A stretch of DNA of 8,557 bases from an uncultured bacterium (GTDB taxonomy: Bacteria > Planctomycetota > Phycisphaerae > Phycisphaerales > SM1A02). The stretch covers positions 1-8,557 of the forward strand of contig CAJACJ010000478.1 in the NCBI GenBank assembly GCA_903938205.1, given 5' to 3'. The notes under the pieces are model-generated. The model had not been told where the DNA came from and made no database searches. It worked only from the letters and a program-made list of their open reading frames with translations. Positions 1-6,800 of this stretch are shown here, one piece after another. Positions within the stretch are counted from its first letter, which is position 1. Every line of letters begins with the position of its first letter. The position numbers were made by a program, and so were the translations under genes.

Positions 1-795
1 ACTTGCGCCAATGGAAGTTGCTCTAAAAGCGTGAGTCGCTCTGAAATGTTGAAGTTCATAGAGAACTCTGGCGGCCGCGATTATCCATTCACGCAAGAAG
101 GCGAAGTGTTGCGCATCGCCACCACGGATGAGATGACGCGCTGGAACGCCTTTCAATCCGCCGCAAAAGATCGCCGCGACCACGCGCGTGAAATTGTGAA
201 CAAGTACAAGTTGGATGTGAAAGTGGTGGAGGTGGAAGTTATTTTGGGCGGTGAAACCGTGACCATGCTGTGGATGGGCCCCGAAGGAAATCCCAACGAG
301 CCGCCGCCGCCGCGTCCCGATATTTCTGGCGTGATGCATGAGTTGGAGGAGCATTACGGCGCTCGCGTTTTTGATCGACAAGTTGGCGCGCGCGATGAAG
401 CGCGCTTGACGGCCGACTACGAAAAGTGCGGTCAACATTGTTGCTGCAAAAATTTCTTGAAGGTGCTCAAGCCAGTCAGCATGAAGAGCGCCAAAATTCA
501 GAAAGCCACCATGGACCCGCTTAAAATCAGCGGCCGTTGCGGGCGCCTCATGTGTTGTCTTCGTTATGAGGACAAGACCTACGAAGAACTCTCAAAGCGC
601 CTGCCAAAAAAGAATTCGCGCGTGATGACCATCGACGGCCCCGGCACCGTGATCGACGGAAAAATTCTGGTGCAACTCGTGCTTGTTCGCCTTGACTCCG
701 ACAACAAGGAAGTTGCGTTTCCATTTGAAGAACTTTTGCCAGGCATGCCGCCACCAGCGCCGCCATCCGCGCCGCCGCCAAACAGACGTAATTGA
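1..795 (+). CDS. ricT: PSP1/RicT-family protein, 5'-truncated by window edge
   Basis: This is the C-terminal 264 residues of a PSP1-domain protein related to Bacillus RicT (YaaT). In Bacillus, RicT acts with RicA and RicF as a cytoplasmic Fe-S-bearing complex affecting RNase Y-dependent RNA processing. The reading frame is open from base 1 (TCANGSCSKS then VSRSEM), and family members have further N-terminal sequence before this point. The GTG at 31 is therefore probably internal and the true start lies upstream. Counting from codon 31, the diagnostic cysteines are C133 with C137-C139 (CGQHCCC) and C170 with C175/C176 (SGRCGRLMCC). The conserved QVGARDEARL and PVSMKSAK stretches lie between or just before them. 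The C-terminus is a Pro-rich tail (GMPPPAPPSAPPP). The family assignment is firm. The molecular role in this organism is inferred, because RicA and RicF partners are not in view. The next gene starts 164 bases downstream. Confidence 0.9.
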   Translation, partial: TCANGSCSKSVSRSEMLKFIENSGGRDYPFTQEGEVLRIATTDEMTRWNAFQSAAKDRRDHAREIVNKYKLDVKVVEVEVILGGETVTMLWMGPEGNPNEPPPPRPDISGVMHELEEHYGARVFDRQVGARDEARLTADYEKCGQHCCCKNFLKVLKPVSMKSAKIQKATMDPLKISGRCGRLMCCLRYEDKTYEELSKRLPKKNSRVMTIDGPGTVIDGKILVQLVLVRLDSDNKEVAFPFEELLPGMPPPAPPSAPPPNRRN

Positions 796-959
796 TTTGC
801 GATTTGTGATGCGCTGACATGCGTCCTTCAAAGCCAAGTTGATTTGTATTAGAAATATGTTCGCGCCATTCACGCCTGGTTATGTCCACGCGCATCGTCA
901 CTTTCTTCTGTGTGGCGCGCATCACGCCTGCACGTAACAGTCGATACATTGCATCATTC

Positions 960-2633
960 ATGAGCGATTCTTCAAGCGAAACTCAGCCGCAGAATAAATG
1001 GCGCCCAGCCGGCATTGACACCTTACAAGGCTTGATTGTGGCCTTCACCATTGCCATGGCGTTTCGCGGATTTATCCTTGAAGGTTTTGTAATTCCAACT
1101 GGCTCCATGGCGCCCACTTTGTTGGGCCAACACATTCGAGTTCATAGCGACGCCAGTGGTTACGCCTACAACGCCGACGGCGGCTCCGTATTTGACAATG
1201 GCGCTCCGCCAACCGCGCGCGCGCCGCTTGTTGATCCAATGGTCACGCGGCAGTTTGCCATGAGTGAAACGGAACTCGGCCGCTTGCGCACGCAAGTTGT
1301 AGGTGGCGACCGCGTGTTGGTTCTGAAATATGTTCCGTGGGTTTTCCAGCCGCAGCGCTGGGATGTGATTGTGTTTAAAAATCCGCCCGACCCAATTGGC
1401 GATTCACAAAATTACATCAAGCGCATGGTGGGCATGCCGTCGCAGTCTCTTCTTCTTATTGATGGCGATGTGTTTACAGGCGCGCAAGACGCCGCACCCG
1501 ACGCGTTGCGCATAGAGCGCAAGCCGGAAATGATTCAGCGTGCCGTTTGGCAACCCGTGTGGGGAAGTGATTGGGCGCCCGTTGATCTTAAAAAACTAGA
1601 GACCACATGGAAGCGCGCTTGGCCAGGCGCCGCGTTTGTTCCAGCTGGCGAAAATAAATCCGCGTGGGTGGCGGGGGACACGCGCGAGTGGAAGTGGCCA
1701 ACCGCAAACGCCACTCAACTTGCATGGAGCGCGCAAAATTTCACTGTGACAGATTGGAACGCCTACAACGTGTGGCGCCGCTCATCCGAGTTTCCCATGA
1801 GCGACATTCGCGCCACTGCCGCACTCGAATTTGATCAGCCCGAAAAAGCCGCAGCCTCTTTTGTATTGAACACGCGCGGCTTGCAAATCACCGCGCGCAT
1901 TGACAACGCGACAAAGTCCATTGATGTCACAGTGCAAACCGCCGGCGCGACCAACGAACCCGTGCGCGTTCTTGCGCAAGGACATGCCACGCTTGCCAGC
2001 GTGCAAAAGTTTCTTGACATTGAGTTCTGGCATGTCGATCAATCCGTGTGGCTTTTTGTGAATGGCACAAAAGAGCTTTGTATTCCTTATGAATTTGCCG
2101 CAACCGGTACCACGCCCGTCATGCGCTTGACCGCATCAGGCATGGACCCCGCGCGCTACCGCAACGATCCCGTCACCACCAAACCCGCTGGAATTCAATC
2201 CATGTCTTGGAATTTTTCCGGCTCGCCCGTCACGGTGCGCGACATGAAACTTGACCGCGACTTGTATTACCAACCCGGCATTCTGCTTCCGGGAAATCAG
2301 GTTGCGTCAAACGGTCCAATTATTCTTGGCAAGGCATTCGCCACCGACATTGATGATCCCGCGCGGTTGGGTCCAAATGATTACCTGATGTGTGGAGACA
2401 ACAGTCCCGCCAGTCGTGACGGCCGCTTTTGGGGAAGACCACATCCAATTTTGCAACGCGCGATTGGATTTGAAAAACCGTTCGTGGTGCCACGAGAATT
2501 AATTGTGGGCAAGGCGTGGTGCGTATATTTCCCAGCCACCTATCCGCTTGGAAGTGGACTTGAAATGCAAGACCCCGGCGCGCGCAGTCCCAACGTTGTT
2601 CCAAACTTCGGATCACTGCGCTTCATTCGCTAA
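960..2633 (+). CDS. lepB: Signal peptidase I with large insertions
   Basis: Type I signal peptidase (S26) cleaves signal peptides from exported proteins on the outer face of the cytoplasmic membrane. From the chosen ATG the protein has 557 residues. A membrane anchor lies at about 19-37, and the nucleophile Ser is S49 in PTGSMAPTLLG. Box C is GGDRVLVLKY...WDVIVFKNP, the general-base Lys is K154 in YIKRMVG, and the last box is GDNSPASRDGR from about D480. The protein is far longer than the 324 residues of E. coli LepB. Some 50 extra residues lie between Ser and Lys, and about 325 residues separate Lys from the GDN box, against roughly 135 in E. coli. Part of the insert (about 265-385) reads like a concanavalin-type beta-sandwich (RIDNATKSIDVTV, DQSVWLFVNGT). 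An in-frame ATG at 882 would add 26 residues of unconvincing sequence. The ATG at 960 fits the family better, but neither has a clear Shine-Dalgarno. The 164 bases before 960 show no convincing promoter. Confidence 0.93.
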   Translation: MSDSSSETQPQNKWRPAGIDTLQGLIVAFTIAMAFRGFILEGFVIPTGSMAPTLLGQHIRVHSDASGYAYNADGGSVFDNGAPPTARAPLVDPMVTRQFAMSETELGRLRTQVVGGDRVLVLKYVPWVFQPQRWDVIVFKNPPDPIGDSQNYIKRMVGMPSQSLLLIDGDVFTGAQDAAPDALRIERKPEMIQRAVWQPVWGSDWAPVDLKKLETTWKRAWPGAAFVPAGENKSAWVAGDTREWKWPTANATQLAWSAQNFTVTDWNAYNVWRRSSEFPMSDIRATAALEFDQPEKAAASFVLNTRGLQITARIDNATKSIDVTVQTAGATNEPVRVLAQGHATLASVQKFLDIEFWHVDQSVWLFVNGTKELCIPYEFAATGTTPVMRLTASGMDPARYRNDPVTTKPAGIQSMSWNFSGSPVTVRDMKLDRDLYYQPGILLPGNQVASNGPIILGKAFATDIDDPARLGPNDYLMCGDNSPASRDGRFWGRPHPILQRAIGFEKPFVVPRELIVGKAWCVYFPATYPLGSGLEMQDPGARSPNVVPNFGSLRFIR

Positions 2634-2681
2634 ACCGCAGCAAGCCCCAACACAAGCGCTAGGGCGTATTACTCTGCACAC

Positions 2682-2990
2682 GTGAGCGAACTCGTACATC
2701 AAACATATGTGGTCGCGCGCAAAGTTGTCATCGCGCTTATTGGCGGCACCGTCACACTCATCGGCATCGCCATGATTGTGTTGCCTGGTCCCGCCTTTAT
2801 TGTGCTGCCCGCGGGTCTTGCCATTCTTGCGATTGAATTTGCATGGGCGCGACGCTGGCTGAAGAAGGTGAAACAAATGGCGCAAGAAGCGGTGGACAAA
2901 ATGCATCACAATTCGCCGCAACATCCATCAAATCAAGCGCCTCCACATTCCGCCATTTCAACGGCTACCGAATCCGCACCCAATACATAA
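2682..2990 (+). CDS. Small PGPGW-type membrane protein
   Basis: This 102-residue protein matches the putative transmembrane PGPGW family (TIGR02611-like). Its signature is IVLPGPAFIVLPAGLAIL followed by EFAWARRWLKK. Two hydrophobic helices are visible at about 15-33 and 39-51, separated by the VLPGPA turn. A basic amphipathic segment follows (ARRWLKKVKQMAQEAVDKM), then a polar, probably disordered tail rich in His, Pro, Ser and Asn. The family has no established biochemical function. GTG at 2682 is chosen because no in-frame ATG precedes the first helix, and the next in-frame Met lies inside it. No Shine-Dalgarno is visible. The gene sits 48 bases after lepB and 18 bases before the EVE gene on the same strand, which suggests co-transcription. 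A link to envelope protein processing is only suggested by that position. Confidence 0.82.
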   Translation: MSELVHQTYVVARKVVIALIGGTVTLIGIAMIVLPGPAFIVLPAGLAILAIEFAWARRWLKKVKQMAQEAVDKMHHNSPQHPSNQAPPHSAISTATESAPNT

Positions 2991-3008
2991 CCGAACCCGT
3001 GTGTTCAC

Positions 3009-3515
3009 ATGACCAAAAAAACAAAATCTAAAGTTGCAGCAGCGCTGACAAATTTGCAAGTCAGCACCGGATTCTGGCTAGCCAAGTCTGAACCAGACGT
3101 GTACGGCATTGCAAATTTAAAGCGTGACAAGCGCACGTTGTGGGAAGGCGTTCGCAACTATCAAGCGCGCAACTTTATGCGCGCCATGAAGAAGGGTGAT
3201 CGCGTGTTGTTCTATCACTCCAATGCGGATCCTTCGGGCGTGGCTGGCGTGGCAACCGTGTGCTCGCTTGCTCAACCAGACCCATTGCAATTTGACAAGC
3301 GCAGCGAATTTTTTGATGCCGCCGCAACTAAAGAGCAACCGCGTTGGTCCGCCGTGGAGCTTGCGTTTGAAACAGAATTTGCGCGCGTGATCTCGCTGGA
3401 AGAATTGCGCGCCGTGAAATCGCTTTCGCATTTACTCATTTTGCAACGCGGCAATCGCTTGTCCGTGACCCCAGTTCAGCCTGCGGAGTTTCGAGCCATT
3501 TGCGACTTGGCTTAA
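3009..3515 (+). CDS. EVE domain-containing protein (THYN1-like)
   Basis: A 168-residue soluble protein made almost entirely of one EVE domain, a PUA-like fold related to YTH domains and thought to bind modified nucleic acid bases. Family hallmarks appear in order: FWLAKSEPDVYGI at 22-34, LWEGVRNYQARNFMR at 44-58, KGDRVLFYHSNADPSGVAGVA near 62-82, a DPLQFDKRSEFFD stretch, PRWSAVEL, and a C-terminal RGNRLSVTPVQPAEF. The Trp and Tyr residues of the first two motifs are typical of the family's ligand pocket. Residues 1-20 are a Lys/Ala-rich N-terminal extension that most family members lack. The ATG at 3009 lies 18 bases after the preceding stop and has no evident Shine-Dalgarno. Stand-alone EVE proteins occur widely as housekeeping genes. 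They are also discussed near modification-dependent restriction systems, but no such genes are in this window. The natural ligand cannot be read from the sequence. Confidence 0.9.
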   Translation: MTKKTKSKVAAALTNLQVSTGFWLAKSEPDVYGIANLKRDKRTLWEGVRNYQARNFMRAMKKGDRVLFYHSNADPSGVAGVATVCSLAQPDPLQFDKRSEFFDAAATKEQPRWSAVELAFETEFARVISLEELRAVKSLSHLLILQRGNRLSVTPVQPAEFRAICDLA

Positions 3516-3523
3516 CTTTCTGT

Positions 3524-3574
3524 CCCAACTCTGGCCTAACCCTCGACCAAATCTTGCCCCAACTCTGCCCAACT
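3524..3574 (+). repeat. Short direct repeat CCCAACTCTG
   Basis: The 10-mer CCCAACTCTG occurs at 3524-3533 and again at 3558-3567, a period of 34 bases. A partial third copy, CCCAACT, sits immediately after it at 3568-3574. The flanks also resemble each other (GGCCTAACCC and GGCTAACCCC). This is directly visible, but it may be low-complexity drift in a C-rich spacer rather than a set of binding sites. Confidence 0.45.
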
Positions 3575-3760
3575 TTTTGGCTAACCCCAACATCCCCACC
3601 CCATTTGCCTCACACCCAACCGCCGCGGTGCCAGTTCGGACGGTCAAACCATCACAATTAATCCAAATATCCATGTGCACCGCCAAAAAACTCCCCTCAA
3701 TTTTAGATTTGTTCGCCAATTATCAAACTTTTGTTTGCATTTAGTTCATTTTGGGACACG

Positions 3761-3798
3761 TTGACCTGTTCAACAAAATTGAACTTGTCTATTAATAA
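3761..3798 (+). promoter_or_regulatory. Possible promoter of the protease gene
   Basis: A TTGACC word (3761-3766) and an AT-rich TATTAATAA (3790-3798) stand at the downstream end of an AT-rich region, about 35-70 bases before the protease start. TTGACC and TATTAA are 23 bases apart, too far for a standard sigma-70 promoter. A looser pairing of TTCAAC (3769-3774) with TAATAA (3793-3798) has an 18-base spacer but a weak -35. The location is reasonable; the exact elements are uncertain. Confidence 0.3.
3768..3784. repeat. Perfect inverted repeat GTTCAA-N5-TTGAAC
   Basis: GTTCAA (3768-3773) and its exact reverse complement TTGAAC (3779-3784) flank the 5-base spacer CAAAA. The element overlaps or sits just before the probable core promoter of the protease gene. 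Size and position fit an operator for a dimeric regulator. It could also be a chance palindrome, since six-base arms are short. Confidence 0.4.
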
Positions 3799-3821
3799 AC
3801 CCACATTTAGGTACTTCAACC

Positions 3822-3825
3822 GGAG
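3822..3825 (+). promoter_or_regulatory. Shine-Dalgarno GGAG of the protease gene
   Basis: GGAG lies six bases before the ATG at 3832 and fixes that start. It is the only clear Shine-Dalgarno seen before a complete gene in this window. The starts at 960, 2682, 3009 and the minus-strand start at 8002 have none. Confidence 0.75.
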
Positions 3826-3831
3826 TCAAGC

Positions 3832-6800
3832 ATGTCTGACAACAGCAACGCGTTCGCCACTATTTCCAAAAAACTTTGTGGCGTGGTATTTGCCGCCAGT
3901 GTCGCCTTGATCGGCAACAGCGCGCTTGCGCAAGTTTTTGAAGACACAATTCCAACCAAGCCAACCGCGGCCGCGTTTGAAATGCCAACTATTAAAGAAG
4001 TTGAGAAGGTGGATGTTGCCAAGTTGAACATGGCCGACATTGCCAACGAAGATCTCATTCGCTCCGCGCGCGTTGAAGCTCCTCGCTACGCCATTCCAAA
4101 TGTTGTGAATATTTCTCCAACCACCAGCGGCACCTGGGAAAATGTCATCGATCAATCAGGCGCGCTTCGCAGCGTGTGGCGCCTTCGTGTTGGTTGCGAT
4201 AACGCCGTGTCCATGAATCTTGGTTTCACCAACTATCACTTGCCACGCGGCGCCGCGCTTTACATTTACACCTCTGACATGAAGCATGTCATTCGTCCAT
4301 TCACCGAAGCCGACAACGCCGATCACGGCCAACTTTGGACGCCGCCGCTTCCAGGAAATGAAATTGTGATTGAGCTCACCGTAGAGCGCGACCTTGAGCG
4401 CGAAGTGCAACTCACGCTTGGCTCCATCAACGCCGGCTATCTCAACTTTTCAGAAATCGCCAACGTGATTGACAAGTCTGGCTCTTGCAACGTTGACGTA
4501 GTCTGCAGTCAAGGCGACGGCTGGCGCGATGAAATTTCCACGGTTGCCGCAATTTCAACGGGCGGCTCGCTGTTTTGCACCGGTTTCATGGTGAACAATG
4601 TTCGCCAAGACTTGGCTCCATATTTTATGACCGCCTATCACTGCGGCGTCACCGCAAGTAACGCCGCATCGCTGGTCGCATTTTGGAATTATGAAAACAC
4701 AACCTGCCGCACTCCAGGTAGTTCTGCAAGCAGTGGCACCGGCGACGGCGTGCTGACCAAGTTCAACACGGGTTCAACATTCAAGGCTGGAAGTTCCGCC
4801 TCCGACTTCACGTTGGTTCGTCTTTCATCCAGTCCAAACGCCGCATGGTATGTCAACTTCGCGGGTTGGAACGCAACCGGCGCTGAGGCCACAGCATCAT
4901 GCGGCATTCATCATCCAAATGTTCAAGAGAAGCGGATTAGTTTTGATACCAATGCTTCCACCACAACCAGTTACTCGGGCACAACAAGTCCTGGTGACGG
5001 AACCCACGTACGCGTTACTCAGTGGGAAGTTGGAACAACCGAAGGCGGTTCTTCCGGTTCGCCAATCTTCAATCAACTCCATCAAGTGATTGGTCAGTTG
5101 CACGGCGGTAGCGCTTCATGCACCAGCATTACAAGCGATTATTACGGCAAATTCAGCGTGTCTTGGAATGGTGGCGGCACCGCCGCAACCGCGCTAAAGA
5201 CTTGGCTTGACCCTGACAACACTGGCACACTTTCAGTGAACACGCTTTCAACCAAGGGTCTTACCGTTACACCAAGCACCGCCGTTACCCACTCGGGTCT
5301 TGTTGGTGGTCCATTCTCTTCGTTGCCATACACATACACGCTCAGCAACAGCACGGCGACCGCAGTGAATTATCGCGTTGCGCTGACCAACAACATTGGT
5401 CTGCTGATCAATGGTGGTACAAGCAATCTCACCGGAAGCGTTCCTGCGGCGGGCAGCGTTGTTGTCACTGTCACCGCGGGCTCCGCGCTCAATGCAAGCG
5501 CCGCCGGCATTTATGCTGAAGACATTGTCTTCACTGATCTTGGTTCTGGCGTGGCGCGCACTGTTCGCCACACAGTTGAAATTGGTCAGACTGGTTTCAC
5601 TGCAACTCCAGCCACCGGTCTTTCAACTGGCGGCGCGGTTGGCGGTCCATTTGCGGGCAGCGTTACGTACACCGTAACCAACAGTAAGTCCGCACCAGTC
5701 ACCGTAAATGTTTCAGCCGATGCGTCGTGGATTTCAATCGATGGCTCCGCCGCACCAACCAGTTTCACGCTGGCCACCGCGGGCGCAACACGCACTGTCA
5801 CCGTTGCAATTGCGGCTGGCGCCAACAGTCTTGCCGCTGGTATTTACAGCGGCAATGTCACCTTTGCCAAGAGCGATGGCACAACTCCAACCACGCGCAG
5901 TGTTGCGCTTGATGTGGGTCGCACCGTGTACTCCGCCACCGATTGTCCAATCACCGTTGCCGACAATTCAACCAATTACAGCTACATCACCGTGTACGAC
6001 AATGTGTGCATAGCGGACGTGGATGTGAACTTGAATGTTTCTCACACCTACATTGGTGACTTGTATGTTGAGTTGCTCTCGCCAAGTGGAACAACTGTGA
6101 TCTTGCACAATCGCACCGGCTCTGGCACTGACAACATTGTCGCCACCTATAACGATGACGGCGCTGGAACTTTGCCAGCTGGCGCATTGTCCGACTTTGA
6201 TTTCAGTCAGTCCGCCGGCGTGTGGAGACTGCGCGTCTCTGATCAAGCTTCTACAGACACTGGCGTGTTGAACAGTTGGTCACTGCGTATTGGCGCGGTG
6301 GCTGGTTCTTGCCCAGTTCAAACAGTTGTGTATTCAGAACCACTCAGCAGCAATCCAGGTTGGACCACCACAGGATTGTGGGCATTTGGAACTCCAGTTG
6401 GAACCGCCGTCACTACTGGTGGCGCCGATCCCAAGGCTGGTTTCACCGGCACAAATGTGTACGGTTACAACAATGTTGGAACTGGCGAGTATGAAAACAG
6501 TTTGGTGGAGCGCAACCTCACCACCACCGCGTTTAATTGCACCGGCCTCACTGGCGTGAAGGTCAGTTTCCAGCGTTGGTTGAATGTTGAAAGTTCAACC
6601 TATGACCATGCGTATTTCAAGATCAGCACTGACGGAACCAACTGGACCACGCTGTATCAAAATTCAGCCTCTGTGAGTTCAACTTCGTGGAGCAAGGTGT
6701 CGTATGCCATCTCTGCAATCGCGGACAACCAACCAACGGTGTACTTCCGCTGGGTCATGGGTACCACGGACACCAGTGTTCAGTACACCGGCTGGAACAT

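Larger units (their letters stand above)
3516..3831. other. 316-base intergenic region upstream of the protease
   Basis: I see no gene in this stretch. Its first ~100 bases are pyrimidine/C-rich on the + strand, with repeated CCCAACT words and three CCCC runs. From about 3680 it becomes AT-rich, as expected of a promoter region. It ends with an inverted repeat (3768-3784), an AT-rich element (TATTAATAA at 3790-3798) and a Shine-Dalgarno at 3822-3825. I find no hairpin plus T-run after the EVE gene, so termination of the upstream operon here may be Rho-dependent or absent. Confidence 0.7.

Noticed and set aside
882..959. N-terminal extension of lepB as the real start
   Set aside because: The added sequence does not look like a signal peptidase N-terminus, and the ATG at 960 starts a typical polar leader before the anchor helix.
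548..961. 137-codon open frame on - strand
   Set aside because: It overlaps the RicT-like coding region and the lepB leader antisense. It has no recognisable motif, and the + frame is clearly the coding one.
3009..3515. EVE gene as part of a defence or modification-dependent restriction island
   Set aside because: No nuclease, methyltransferase, helicase or mobile element lies nearby. The neighbours are housekeeping and envelope genes, so a stand-alone EVE protein is the simpler reading.
5968..6246. Antisense open frame within the P-domain region
   Set aside because: It is one of many shadow frames created by the codon bias of the protease gene. It has no start signal or motif.
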